Positions 18,221 through 27,124 of a DNA stretch of 64,000 bases are shown in pieces. The position numbers and the translations under genes were made by a program. The stretch lies in NCBI RefSeq assembly GCF_029626175.1, contig NZ_JARUBM010000002.1:868001-932000 (forward strand). The letters are read 5' to 3'. The notes under the pieces are model-generated. The model did not search any database. It saw only the letters and a program-made list of their open reading frames with translations, and was not told the DNA's origin. Within the stretch, counting starts at the first letter, position 1; every line of letters starts with the position of its first letter. The stretch is from Micromonospora sp. WMMD1082. Lineage in GTDB: Bacteria > Actinomycetota > Actinomycetes > Mycobacteriales > Micromonosporaceae.

Positions 18221-21200
18221 CTAGCCCACCCTCAAGAGGTCGCCAACCAGCTCATGAACCGCTCCGTAGGTGTCTGGCGACAGGTCTTCCGGAACCTCTG
18301 CCTCCCGGGTGCGTACGAGGTCGTCGAGGAGCGCGCGAAGTTCGGCTGAACGGCCGTCGGCGCGTGCTACTCGCATGGCGTCGATCCAGGGATGGTCATC
18401 GAGGCGGGCGGGATCTGCGAACCAGGCTCGTTCTACGGCCCATCTGGCGCCGGTGGTGTCTCCCGCAGCGAGATAGAGATCCACGAGTTGGTGGGCGGTA
18501 TCTACCACAGCGGAGGCGAGGTTGTGCGGTTGGACGTCGCTGCCCGGTAGCCAGGTGTACGGATTGCGGTAGCCGGACGAGTAGGGCAGTTCGGCACCGG
18601 CGAGCGGTTCGCCTCGGACGAGTTCGAGTGCCTGGCGCAGGTCTGCGATGCCCGCTGCTCCCCTGGCTTCGCCGCGGGCGCGGAGGCGACGGAACAGTTG
18701 CCAGTCGAGGAGTACGCCTGGGGTGAGACGGTAGAGCCGGTCCGCCCCGGCGTTAGGGGGCAGCCAGTGGGTGCCCTCGGCGGTCTCCCCGAGCCAGCGG
18801 CGTACCTTGCTGATGGCGACGCGGCGACTTCGTGCGTTGACGCCACGTTCTGGCCATAGGGCGTCGTCGATCTGTTCGCCGGTTGCTCCGGCTCTGCCGC
18901 GTTGCGTTAGGTAGACGACCAGTTCGGAGTAGAAGCGGATGCGCTCGTCGGGCATCTCGCCGGGCGCTTGGACGTCGACGGGGCCGAGGATGGCGATTCG
19001 CGGGCGGTGCGGGTCCGGTCGATACCAGGCGTCGAGGTCCTCATCGAGGGTTGGATCATGGGGTTCCCGGGACCGGTTCGAGACTGCGGGTGCGGTTCGG
19101 GCGGTCGCTCCGTTGGTGATCGGTGTGAGAGCAGCGATGTCGACTGGTTGCGTCGCGTTGGTGCCGGCTTGGGTGGGCGCCGGGGTGCTGCGGTCGGATT
19201 CGGGCACGGCCGGTCGCCTTTCTTGTGCGTGTTGGTCCGCTGTCGAGTCCGCGCCGGTCGGGTTTTCGTGTACGGCACGGTGGTCGGGATCGGCCGGTTC
19301 GTTGTCCTCGACGTGATCCGGTGCGCTGCCGGCGTCGAGGAGGTGCCCGTGTGCGTCGGTGCCCTCGGCCCATGGATCCGGATCGGTCGCGGCTGGAACG
19401 GGTTCGTCACCCGGCTGGTCGTCGATAGGTGCGGCAGCGCGGGCGGCGCGCATGACAGGTGCGAGACGGGCGAGTTGGTCGCGGGGCAGTCGGGTGGCGG
19501 CGGTGTTGGTGATGCTGAGCCAGTCGATGGCCAGGCTGCCGTCTGCGCTGACGTCGACGTGCCAGGTGGTCGGGGTTTCGGCGACGGCGGCGACCGCGAC
19601 GGCGCATCTGCCGGCCAGGCGGAGTTCGTCCGCGAGGGCGGTGAGTTGATCTTCGACGTTCGTGGTGTCTGCGATGAGGAGGACGTGCGGCATCCAGGCG
19701 TCGGCGACGATGTCTGCGACCCGTCCCGCGAAGGTGGTGGTGATGCCGATGTCGGTCATTGCCTTGGCGTTGGCTGCGGCGCGGCGTCGGGCGCGCTCGA
19801 TGGCATTGGCGGTGGAGGTGGCTGCGGTGATCCGGTTGCCGCCGATGGCGAGGAGGTGGTCGACGTCAACGGGGTCGAAGCCCGCGAGCACCACTTCGGC
19901 GTCGTCGCTCCACTGGTTGGTGGCCAGTTCGGCTGCGACGTATCGGATCAGGTCCCTGCTGCGTTCGGGCTCGCCGCTGATGGTGAGTAGGCCGGTGCGT
20001 TCGAGGTCGATGAGGAGGTGGTCGCCGCCGGGTCGGGATGCGACGGTGACGAGGACCGGCAGTGGCGCCAGGGTGTCTTCGACGTCGGGAAGGGTGGCCG
20101 TGGCCGGCAGCATCCAGTCCATCGCGGAGCTGTCTGCTTGGAAGGGTGGGGGCGCGGAGGTGTTGGCGTGGGCGAGCATGAGGTGGACCTCGCCTTCGGA
20201 GAGCCAGGCAGCGGCGAGGTCGGGCAGGTCGTCGGGGTCGTGATCGCGGAGGCCGGTGGCCAGTGTCCGTAGAGCGTGGTCGAGCCGGTTGACGTCGACC
20301 GGTTGGGCAGCGTTTCGGACACGCCGTTCGATGGTGGGGTTGGGAGTGGGGATTCGGCGGCCGGGCCGGCGGTGCTGGCGTTGACGACGTCGGCGTTGCG
20401 TCAGACGAGCCAGGAGGAGTGCGGCAAGGAGGCCGGCGGTCGCCAGCGCTGCGGTGATGGGTAGCGCGACGTCGAAATCTCTTCCGTCGGCGTCGTCGGC
20501 CGGCTCGTCGTCGACGATTGATGTGGGGGCAGGATCGGGCGTTGACGGCTCGGTGGGCACCGGTGGTGCCGACACGGATGCCTCCGATGTCGGCAGGGCG
20601 CTGGCCGTCGACGACGGCTCCGGAGTCGTGGTTGGTGGCGTCGGGACCGTGGGTGTGGCCGGGGCGGGTTGCTGCGACGGAGCGCCGCGCGGGACTTCTT
20701 CGGCCGTTGGCGGTGTGGGGGGCGTGCGCAGTTTGCCGGTGGCGTGGCGCCGAGGGCCGCTGTCGGTGGCGTCGGTGGGAAGGTTCAGCACCTGCCCGGC
20801 GACGATGTGGTCGGGGAAGCGAGGATCGGCCTTCTTGAAGGCCGGGTTGAGCGCGGCGATGTCGACGTAGCGGTCCCCGTCGCCGAGGAATCGTTCGGCG
20901 ATGTGGTAAAGCCAGTCCCCGCGCGCCACTTCGTACGTCGGCCTCGCCGTGGCGGTCTTTTCGCTGACGGTGGTGGTCGCCAGCGTCGTATTCAGGGATA
21001 CATGGGTGGCAGTCGTGGGGGTATGTGTGGCGGCGATCCCTGGGGGCGTGGACGGCATCGTGATCGCGTTTGCGCTGGCAACGGCTGGCGCTGCCCCGAT
21101 GGACAGGGCTGCGGCGACGAGCGCGGCTGCGCGACGTTGCTGCCATGCGAGGCCGAGGATTCGCGGGGGCCGCCAGCGGAAGATGTGGCAGATGATCTCC

Positions 21201-21475
21201 ACGAGCAGCGGGAGGGCGAAGGATGCCCAGCCAATCCATCCGACCCAGGTGATCGCGGTGAGTAGCAGGCTGCCGTCGTCGGGGGTGGTGAGCAACTCGC
21301 CGAGGTGGGACCAGGACGGCAACTCGTCGGGCAGAGGATTTCCGGCTAGGGCGTAGAGGGCGTAGGGGATTCCTCCGAGCGTGGCCAGGATGCCTAGCTG
21401 GGCGGTGATGCGGGTGGTGAGGCCGACGGCGCGCGGGCGGCGTGGGCGTGGAGTGCTGCGAGCCGGTTTGGCCAT
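18221..21475 (-). CDS. LysM-BTAD membrane protein, last gene of the tad operon
   Basis: This is a 1084-residue multidomain protein. The N-terminus has three likely membrane segments (about 24-45, 72-95 and 115-132). A LysM domain follows (about 180-232, starting TYEVARGDWLYHIAERF and ending VAGQVLNLP). Then come a Pro/Thr/Ser-rich linker, a further membrane segment (about 345-366) with an RRRRQRQ stop-transfer, and a large cytoplasmic part. The last 200 residues have an OmpR-like winged helix (SRRVAISKVRRWLGE) plus a BTAD helical domain (DLRQALELVRGEPLAGA...). Similar LysM-BTAD proteins sit beside tad genes in actinomycetes; the role is unproven, possibly coupling cell-wall contact to pilus gene control. 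It starts 3 bp after the TadG-like stop behind GGTGGGA. Confidence 0.85.
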   Translation of the reverse strand: MAKPARSTPRPRRPRAVGLTTRITAQLGILATLGGIPYALYALAGNPLPDELPSWSHLGELLTTPDDGSLLLTAITWVGWIGWASFALPLLVEIICHIFRWRPPRILGLAWQQRRAAALVAAALSIGAAPAVASANAITMPSTPPGIAATHTPTTATHVSLNTTLATTTVSEKTATARPTYEVARGDWLYHIAERFLGDGDRYVDIAALNPAFKKADPRFPDHIVAGQVLNLPTDATDSGPRRHATGKLRTPPTPPTAEEVPRGAPSQQPAPATPTVPTPPTTTPEPSSTASALPTSEASVSAPPVPTEPSTPDPAPTSIVDDEPADDADGRDFDVALPITAALATAGLLAALLLARLTQRRRRQRQHRRPGRRIPTPNPTIERRVRNAAQPVDVNRLDHALRTLATGLRDHDPDDLPDLAAAWLSEGEVHLMLAHANTSAPPPFQADSSAMDWMLPATATLPDVEDTLAPLPVLVTVASRPGGDHLLIDLERTGLLTISGEPERSRDLIRYVAAELATNQWSDDAEVVLAGFDPVDVDHLLAIGGNRITAATSTANAIERARRRAAANAKAMTDIGITTTFAGRVADIVADAWMPHVLLIADTTNVEDQLTALADELRLAGRCAVAVAAVAETPTTWHVDVSADGSLAIDWLSITNTAATRLPRDQLARLAPVMRAARAAAPIDDQPGDEPVPAATDPDPWAEGTDAHGHLLDAGSAPDHVEDNEPADPDHRAVHENPTGADSTADQHAQERRPAVPESDRSTPAPTQAGTNATQPVDIAALTPITNGATARTAPAVSNRSREPHDPTLDEDLDAWYRPDPHRPRIAILGPVDVQAPGEMPDERIRFYSELVVYLTQRGRAGATGEQIDDALWPERGVNARSRRVAISKVRRWLGETAEGTHWLPPNAGADRLYRLTPGVLLDWQLFRRLRARGEARGAAGIADLRQALELVRGEPLAGAELPYSSGYRNPYTWLPGSDVQPHNLASAVVDTAHQLVDLYLAAGDTTGARWAVERAWFADPARLDDHPWIDAMRVARADGRSAELRALLDDLVRTREAEVPEDLSPDTYGAVHELVGDLLRVG

Positions 21476-21478
21476 GGA

Positions 21479-21913
21479 TCATCCCACCAGCAGGGTTGCG
21501 GTGACGGTTGCGTGTGCGGGGATCGTGGTGACGCCGGGCAGGACGTCGACCAGGAGTGGGTCGTAGTGAACGGTGACGGTGACGGTGAGTTGTTGGCCGT
21601 CGTCGTCGACGGTGGCCTGCCACTCGCTGATGCCCGCGGTGGTGAGGTAGTCCCCGACGGCGTCGATGGCTTTCGTGGTGTCGACTGCCTTCGTCTCGCC
21701 GTTGATAGCTTCGGGGAGCCGGATCGCCTGGCCGCCCGCCCTCGCGGCTTCGGCGGCGATGTTGTGGGCGCGCTGGGTGGTGCGGACGTACCCGGCGCCG
21801 TCGCCCGCCAGACCGATCATGGCGATCAGGCCCGGCAGGACGATCGCGTAGAACAGCCCGATCCGACCGGCGTCGCGGCCGGTCGGGGGGTGTGCACAGC
21901 GGCGTCCATTCAT
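21479..21913 (-). CDS. TadG-like pilus assembly protein
   Basis: This 144-residue protein has a single N-terminal hydrophobic helix (about 17-37, RIGLFYAIVLPGLIAMIGLAGDG) and an extracytoplasmic domain ending in beta strands (QLTVTVTVHYDPLLVD...). This matches the Flp/TadE/G-like N-terminal fold, where the helix anchors the protein or packs into the pilus. The usual Glu at position 5 after the cleavage glycine is absent, as is common for TadG-type proteins. It overlaps the preceding TadE-like gene by 4 bp (ATGA) within the tad operon. Confidence 0.8.
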   Translation of the reverse strand: MNGRRCAHPPTGRDAGRIGLFYAIVLPGLIAMIGLAGDGAGYVRTTQRAHNIAAEAARAGGQAIRLPEAINGETKAVDTTKAIDAVGDYLTTAGISEWQATVDDDGQQLTVTVTVHYDPLLVDVLPGVTTIPAHATVTATLLVG

Positions 21914-22344
21914 CCGGACCTACTTCGAAAAAGATCTAGGGGAGAGCTGTAGACGGCGGTGATCCACCGCGAGGTCGGCATGCCTGGCATCGCGCCGGCG
22001 GACAGGTCGACGCGGCATTCGACAGTGACGGTCACGCTGGCAGGTTCGCCGACGTCACGGGCGAACTGGCCGGTGTCGACCGTGACGAGCAGGTTGAGGC
22101 AGTTGATGCCCTGGGCGTCGAGTGTGGTGTGGATCGAGGATTCCGCGCGGCTTTGTGCGGTGGTCGCGTCGCGGGCGAGCGATGCGGTTCGCGCCGCTGA
22201 GTACGTTGCCGCGTCGAGCGCGGCGTTTGCCAGGGAGATCCGGCCGACGAGCATGGCGAAGGCGGCGACCAGCAGCAGGCTGGGTGCCAGGATGGCCAGC
22301 TCGATGGTGACTGAGCCGCGTTGTCTCTCTGGTTTCCGTTTCAC
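21910..22344 (-). CDS. TadE-like pseudopilin
   Basis: This 144-residue protein has a typical TadE N-terminus: a basic stretch, the class III cleavage site RG followed by SVTIE (Glu at +5), then a hydrophobic helix (LAILAPSLLLVAAFAMLV). The remaining domain has two cysteines that could pair outside the cell. TadE pseudopilins are processed by the prepilin peptidase and are needed for Flp pilus assembly. The start is a GTG that overlaps the upstream stop by 4 bp (GTGA). Confidence 0.85.
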   Translation of the reverse strand: MKRKPERQRGSVTIELAILAPSLLLVAAFAMLVGRISLANAALDAATYSAARTASLARDATTAQSRAESSIHTTLDAQGINCLNLLVTVDTGQFARDVGEPASVTVTVECRVDLSAGAMPGMPTSRWITAVYSSPLDLFRSRSG

Positions 22345-22787
22345 GAGTCGTCTTCTGTGGTGAATCGCTGGATCGGGCTGTAGGCGGTCTGGCTGATGGG
22401 GATCCGCATGCCCAGCCAGCCGAGGGTGGTGCCGGTGACGGTGACGCGTACTGCGGTGGGTTCGGGCGCGCCCTCAACGACGGGGGTAACGGTGATCTCC
22501 CAGTCATTAACCGCATCACCCATACGGGTCAGGTAGGCGCTGGCCTGTGTCTGGCCAGCTCCGTCGGCGGCGCCGTAGGCCGCCTCGGCGGCGGCGCCCT
22601 GCTGGGCGGCGGCTAGGGCCACCGTCCTTCCATAGAAGACCAGCGCCACCTGCACACCGAGGAGGATCAGCATCACGAAGACTGGGAACAGGATCGCCAT
22701 CTCGATGTTGGTCGAGCCCCTGTCATCGGCCAGACGCCTGGGCCAACGTGACCGCCGGCCCAGGCGCCCGACACGGGTGTGCGTCAC
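22341..22787 (-). CDS. TadE-like pseudopilin, second copy
   Basis: This protein of about 148 residues has DDRG followed by STNIE (cleavage glycine, Glu at +5) and a hydrophobic helix MAILFPVFVMLILLGVQVALV, then an extracytoplasmic domain of about 85 residues. It is a TadE-type pseudopilin. I start it at the GTG at 22785-22787 because that codon overlaps the stop of the small pilin gene by 4 bp (GTGA), the pattern used throughout this operon. The frame is open 14 codons further upstream with an ATG at 22829, but that would overlap the pilin gene more deeply. Confidence 0.82.
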   Translation of the reverse strand: MTHTRVGRLGRRSRWPRRLADDRGSTNIEMAILFPVFVMLILLGVQVALVFYGRTVALAAAQQGAAAEAAYGAADGAGQTQASAYLTRMGDAVNDWEITVTPVVEGAPEPTAVRVTVTGTTLGWLGMRIPISQTAYSPIQRFTTEDDS

Positions 22788-22993
22788 GGTGCGGCCGGGG
22801 CTGCGGCGTCCGGCCAGATTCCGATCCATCCGAGCACGTAGTCCGACGCGGCGGTCAGCAGTGCGAGCGCGATCACCGCGGCGATCGCGTAGATGATCGC
22901 GGTCGGCACGACTTCGCCCCGGTCATCGTGGCGTAGCGCGGCGAGTAGACGCAGAACGTACCCAGCCTGGGCGGACGGCCTTGTGGCATCCAT
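22784..22993 (-). CDS. Small Flp-like pilin candidate (69 residues)
   Basis: This is a 69-residue protein with a 28-residue leader ending DDRG, then EVVPTAIIYAIAAVIALALL and a short tail rich in Ala and Pro. Its size, single hydrophobic helix and place directly after tadC fit the major Flp pilin. Unlike canonical Flp (ATAIEY after the cleavage glycine), the Glu is at +1 and position +5 is Thr, so pilin self-assembly or processing may differ. The start at 22993 lies 22 bp after the tadC stop, behind GGAGG (on the minus strand, GGAGGTTTCCGCGATG). The frame is open upstream inside tadC, but that is shadow sequence. Confidence 0.75.
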   Translation of the reverse strand: MDATRPSAQAGYVLRLLAALRHDDRGEVVPTAIIYAIAAVIALALLTAASDYVLGWIGIWPDAAAPAAP

Positions 22994-23015
22994 CGCGGAA
23001 ACCTCCTGATCGTGG

Positions 23016-23903
23016 TCAGTTGACGGTGGGCGCGGCGAGCAGCCGGGCCGCGAAGGGATAGAGGGCCAGCAGCATGAGGACGACCAGCAGCAGAGCGCCG
23101 GGGATCTCCAGTTGCGAGGTGCGCAGCTCGGCGCGGGCCAGTTCGTCGGTCCGGATCTGGGCGCGTAGGGATGTGGCTCGGGCCCGCAGCGTCCGGTAGA
23201 CCTGGGCACCGGTGACGCCTGCGGCCTGCATGATGTCGCCGAGGTCGCCCAGTTCCGGCACGCCGAGGTCGGTTCCGAGTTTCTTCAGGCCGTCCCAGGG
23301 CGCGGAGACAGACAGTTCGGCCCGCAGCAGCGTTTGCCGAATCCGTGCGAACACCCAGCCGCTGCCCTTGCTCGCCGCTCTGCTGAGGGATTCCTCGGTG
23401 CCTCGACCAGCGGCGCGCTGCAAGGCCACGAGATCGATGAAAGCGCAGACGGCGCGGCGGCACTCGCGTCTGGCGACGACAGCCTTGCGGCCGACGTCCC
23501 GGTAGACGATCACGATGAGCAGCGCGGCGAAACCGAGCGCTGCGACGACCGGGACGCCGGTGCCGAAGTCGCGCCCCATGAGCGCCAGCAGGCCGAGCAC
23601 GACCGACGGCACGGCGAGCCCGAGAAGCCCTGCGACGATGAGGCTGGTGACGAATTCCTCGGGGCTTCGTCCCAGCAGCCGCAGGTCAGTGGCGGGTATG
23701 ATCCGCTGCATGCGGTCGGCCAGACGACCGATGGCCTTCGACCCGCCCGACCGGGAAGCCACCACGTCGGTCGGTGGTTGCAGCCGGGCGAGTGCTGGGC
23801 CGAGAGCAGGGCTGGCGGGGCGAAGTTCGTGGACGGCGAGGAACGCCGCGAGACCGAACCCCGCACCGAGTACGGCGGTGACGCCGATCCAGGTGGGCGT
23901 CAT
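23016..23903 (-). CDS. tadC: TadC-like inner membrane platform protein
   Basis: This 295-residue protein is of the type II secretion F (GspF/TadC) family. Hydrophobic segments lie at about 5-22, 84-102, 110-130 and near the C-terminus (GALLLVVLMLLALYPFAARLL), with a cytoplasmic helical domain between them (DLVALQRAAGRGTEESLSRAA). It forms the membrane platform on which the TadA ATPase drives pilus assembly. The ATG at 23903 overlaps the tadB stop by 4 bp (ATGA); a long open frame upstream is shadow. Confidence 0.88.
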   Translation of the reverse strand: MTPTWIGVTAVLGAGFGLAAFLAVHELRPASPALGPALARLQPPTDVVASRSGGSKAIGRLADRMQRIIPATDLRLLGRSPEEFVTSLIVAGLLGLAVPSVVLGLLALMGRDFGTGVPVVAALGFAALLIVIVYRDVGRKAVVARRECRRAVCAFIDLVALQRAAGRGTEESLSRAASKGSGWVFARIRQTLLRAELSVSAPWDGLKKLGTDLGVPELGDLGDIMQAAGVTGAQVYRTLRARATSLRAQIRTDELARAELRTSQLEIPGALLLVVLMLLALYPFAARLLAAPTVN

Positions 23904-24799
23904 GACGAAGTCCCTCCGGCGCTTGTGTTCGTGGAGAGGAAGCGCTCCTCGGCCGGCGGCAGGCTCAGCGTTCGCGCCCACCACAGGCATCCGATGAAGC
24001 CGCACGCGAGGATCGCGAGCACGACCTGCCCGCGGGGCTCGGCGTACGGAGCGGTGTACTGGCCGCTTGCCAGGCCGAACCCGACCAGCAACACCGATCC
24101 GACGGTGAGGAAACGGATCTGGAACCGTGCGCGGGAGCGTTTGGAAGCTGTTTCGCGCCGCATCGCCACCTCGTCGGCCGCGGCCTCCGCGATACCGGTC
24201 AGCGCGTCGGCCAGCCGGGCACCCCGGTCGCTGAGGTGCAACGCGAGGGCCACCACGACCTGGTCGCTGACCGGATCCCGAAGGGCCTCGGCGAACGCGT
24301 AGAGCGCCGCTTCGACGTCCCAGCCGGCTTGGATGCGCGCGGCGAGCAACTGCACGTCGGCGGCGATGGCGGCGGGGGCTGTCTGCGCGGTGTCCACGAT
24401 GGCCTCTTGAAGACCAACGCCGGAGTCCTCCACGTCCCGCAGGCGGCGAGTCCATGCCTCCACCGCCTCCACCCGGGCGATCGTGCGCTGCTCCTCCCGG
24501 CCGGCCGAGAGAAGCCACGGCACGCCCGGAACGGCGACGGCGACGAGAGGCGCCGCCACCGGTATCCCACTGATGATCCAGGCGAGGACGCCGGCGGCGA
24601 GCGCACCGAGCGCCCAGGCTTGGTGCCGGCGTTGGGCTTGGAGGGTCGTCCCGGATCCGTACCAGATCCAGCGGGCACGCGCCGCCCACCGCGACGGCGG
24701 ACGGTCCCGCTCGCCGGTTCCGGTGATGGCGCTGATCCCGAGCGCGAGACTGCCGACGAGACCGGCACCGATTAGCGCGGCGACGAGGATCGGATTCAC
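23900..24799 (-). CDS. tadB: TadB-like inner membrane platform protein
   Basis: This 299-residue GspF/TadB-family protein has membrane segments at the N-terminus (LVAALIGAGLVGSLALGI), at about 66-100, and two near the C-terminus (FLTVGSVLLVGFGLASG and VVLAILACGFIGCLWW). The conserved cytoplasmic domain lies between (VEAWTRRLRDVEDSGVGLQEAI...). With TadC it forms the platform of the Flp pilus machine. The start is a GTG overlapping the tadA stop by 4 bp (GTGA). Confidence 0.88.
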   Translation of the reverse strand: MNPILVAALIGAGLVGSLALGISAITGTGERDRPPSRWAARARWIWYGSGTTLQAQRRHQAWALGALAAGVLAWIISGIPVAAPLVAVAVPGVPWLLSAGREEQRTIARVEAVEAWTRRLRDVEDSGVGLQEAIVDTAQTAPAAIAADVQLLAARIQAGWDVEAALYAFAEALRDPVSDQVVVALALHLSDRGARLADALTGIAEAAADEVAMRRETASKRSRARFQIRFLTVGSVLLVGFGLASGQYTAPYAEPRGQVVLAILACGFIGCLWWARTLSLPPAEERFLSTNTSAGGTSS

Positions 24800-26331
24800 G
24801 CCCGCACCCCCAGCCGAGGCAGAGGGCGCGGCCAGGCACCCCGCCCGCGGTGCGCGGTCAGGATCGTCGGGTCGTAGCCGGCAAGAAGGAAGTGCTGCTT
24901 GAGCCGGTCCGGCTGGTGCATTGGCACCGCCCGGCCGTCCGGGCCAGGCCCGAAGATCTGTGTGGTCCGGGGCCGGCCGTCCTCGACCAAGCCGCCTACT
25001 TCGACGACGTGGGACACGAAGCGGTGCTTGCGGCCCCCGATCGCGCTTTCATCGATCATGCCGACGTAGACGACAAGATCAAGAGCGTTGGCGACCTGGA
25101 GGTAGGCCCTCCGGTCGGACCGCTCGTCGCGGTGGCTGAGCGCCAACTCCACGACACGGTCGAAAACCAGACCTGGCTCGCGGGCGTGGATCGTGCACAG
25201 GGAACCGTTGGTAGTACCCATCGCCTGGAGCATGGCGACGATCTCGCGTGACCGAACCTCGCCGACGATGATCCGTCGCGCGTTGAGCTGCAACCCGATC
25301 GGAATCAGGTCATCAAGGGTGATCTCACCAACCGGTCGGCCGTCCGCCCCTCGCTCGCCATGACCTTCCCGGGTCTCCATAGAGACGGCCCACGGGTGGC
25401 GGCCGGTCTTGTGCAGGCCCAGCTCGCGCGCCTCCTCCATGACGATCATCCACTCATCGGCGGGGATCTCGCTCGCCAGCGCCCGCAGAAGAGAGGTCTT
25501 ACCGCTGCCCGGTACACCGGCGACCATGATGTTGAGACCGGCCCGCATCGCCGCACGAAGGAAATCGCGCAGCAGCGGGTCGATCATGGCGCTCTTGTTC
25601 GCGTCCGTCTGGTCCAGGGTGACCAGCTCGTCGAGAGTGACCTTGAGAATCTGGTGATTACGGATGACCGCGACCGGCCGCTGCGTCACCAGATACGTCG
25701 CCGCGAGCCGCTGACCGCCGGGCATCTCCATGCTCAGCGTCGGCTTGTCCTTGGTCAGCGCACGCTCGGTGCCACCCGCCCGCCTCGCCAGGGCCTGGAG
25801 GAGCAGCACGAGTTCTTCGTCGCTGTCAGCTACGGGGGGCTCGAAGTCGACGCGCCCGTCCGGACGCTCGACTCGCACGCCGTCGCATCCGAGGATGGTG
25901 ATGGTGTCGAAGGGCTCACGCAGCAGCCGGTCGAGCCGGCCCAGGCCCAGCAGCGCGGCGAGCACGCCATCGAGCAGCCGCTGCTCGTAGTCGCCGCTGA
26001 GCGGGGTGCCGCTCATTCGTTGCTGGTCGACGTACTGGCTGACGCGCTGTGAGGCGATCTGCCGCCCCTCGGCTTCTCGCTCCGAAGCGCTGACGTACTC
26101 ACGCCCGGCCAGCAGGCGCGACAGTTCGTCGCTGACGGCGTTCTGGAGCGACCGGATAATGGCGTAGTCGGGCTCATTCGGCGACGGGCCGGGCGCCGGA
26201 GGCCGGGGTGGTGCGACGAGTGCGGCGAGGCTGCCGTTGGCGTGGCCATTCTGTCGCTGTCGAGCGGCGCTTTCCATCGTGGCAGCCACATCGGACGGGT
26301 CGCGCCACCGTGGGTGCTCAAACGTCGGCAT
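24796..26331 (-). CDS. tadA: TadA/CpaF secretion ATPase
   Basis: This 511-residue protein is of the VirB11/CpaF ATPase family. It has an N-terminal helical domain, Walker A AGVPGSGKTSLL at about 270-282, an acidic Walker-B-like IVGEVRSREIV (about 356-366) and the conserved GTTNGSLCTIHA histidine box after it. It powers Flp pilus polymerisation. The start at 26331 is chosen because it begins MPTFEHPRW and overlaps the upstream gene by only 14 bp; the open frame further upstream is arginine-rich shadow. All ATPase motifs are intact. Confidence 0.9.
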   Translation of the reverse strand: MPTFEHPRWRDPSDVAATMESAARQRQNGHANGSLAALVAPPRPPAPGPSPNEPDYAIIRSLQNAVSDELSRLLAGREYVSASEREAEGRQIASQRVSQYVDQQRMSGTPLSGDYEQRLLDGVLAALLGLGRLDRLLREPFDTITILGCDGVRVERPDGRVDFEPPVADSDEELVLLLQALARRAGGTERALTKDKPTLSMEMPGGQRLAATYLVTQRPVAVIRNHQILKVTLDELVTLDQTDANKSAMIDPLLRDFLRAAMRAGLNIMVAGVPGSGKTSLLRALASEIPADEWMIVMEEARELGLHKTGRHPWAVSMETREGHGERGADGRPVGEITLDDLIPIGLQLNARRIIVGEVRSREIVAMLQAMGTTNGSLCTIHAREPGLVFDRVVELALSHRDERSDRRAYLQVANALDLVVYVGMIDESAIGGRKHRFVSHVVEVGGLVEDGRPRTTQIFGPGPDGRAVPMHQPDRLKQHFLLAGYDPTILTAHRGRGAWPRPLPRLGVRA

Positions 26332-27124
26332 GGATGGCCTCCCGCTTTCCTGGGCCGCGAAGGCGGTCACGCCGGCCGGTGATGGCACGCATGACCTTTC
26401 CCTCGGCTGCTGCCGCCGCGCGAAGCAACGGCCGCCGTGTGCGGACCGTGCCGCCCTCTGCGAGCACGCGGGCGGATCGGTCATCGTGGGGCAGATGGGC
26501 GATCACCGGGACGCCGAGGTGCCGGGACACAGCACGGTCGTCGTAGTCGCCGTCACCGACCACCAGCAGCCCGATCCGGCCGTCGCTGCCCGGACCGGCA
26601 CCCGCGAGTAGCGTCTGCACGGCGGCGCGGCCAGGCAAGAGTGAGGCCAGCGTCGGTTTCACCGCCAGCAGGACGAGGTCGGCGCGGCTGAGCAGCGGCC
26701 ACGGCGTGTGTGGGGCAACGAGCCGGCCGCAGTCGGCGATCACGTCGAACCGTGGGTCACGGTGTTCGAGGGAGGCAAAGAAGCCCGCGAGGCCGTACCA
26801 GTTGGGATCGAGGCTGGCCGCCTGCGCGGGGGTCGCGATACCCGGCAGGAGCAGCCGCTGCGCCCCCGGCGGGTCGAGATCAACCAGTTGAGACCAGAAC
26901 TGCTCGCCGGCCTGCCCTCGCAGCTCGGCCACGACGAGCTGCATCAGACCGTGCCCGCCATCCAATTCCAGGTGCCGCAGGTAACCGGCCGCGATATCGC
27001 CGCCGGCCGGGTCGCACTCGGCGAGCACCACCGGCCGCGACCAGGTCAACGCGAAGGCCAACCCTGCGGTGGTCACCCCAGGCGATCCCTTGGCGCTGGC
27101 GAGGCAGATGACTGCCATCGTCAA
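26318..27124 (-). CDS. TadZ/CpaE-like MinD-family protein
   Basis: This 268-residue protein has a MinD/ParA-like fold: an N-terminal strand leading to the deviant P-loop KGSPGVTTAG, a second motif ECDPAGGDIA, and FDVIADCGR in the Walker B position. The signature lysine (K12) is kept, but the second P-loop lysine of GK(S/T) is replaced by Val, as in many TadZ/CpaE proteins with weak or no ATPase activity. In tad loci this protein places the pilus machine at its cell site. It overlaps the cpaB-like gene by 4 bp. Confidence 0.82.
   Translation of the reverse strand: MTMAVICLASAKGSPGVTTAGLAFALTWSRPVVLAECDPAGGDIAAGYLRHLELDGGHGLMQLVVAELRGQAGEQFWSQLVDLDPPGAQRLLLPGIATPAQAASLDPNWYGLAGFFASLEHRDPRFDVIADCGRLVAPHTPWPLLSRADLVLLAVKPTLASLLPGRAAVQTLLAGAGPGSDGRIGLLVVGDGDYDDRAVSRHLGVPVIAHLPHDDRSARVLAEGGTVRTRRPLLRAAAAAEGKVMRAITGRRDRLRGPGKREAIHADV

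Noticed and set aside
19866..21623. Open frame of 585 codons overlapping the LysM-BTAD gene in another frame
   Set aside because: Arg/His/Pro-rich shadow; the LysM and BTAD domains are in the other frame.
26318..27124. Chromosome/plasmid partition ParA
   Set aside because: The P-loop is deviant, no ParB is adjacent, and the gene is locked in the tad operon, which fits TadZ/CpaE better.
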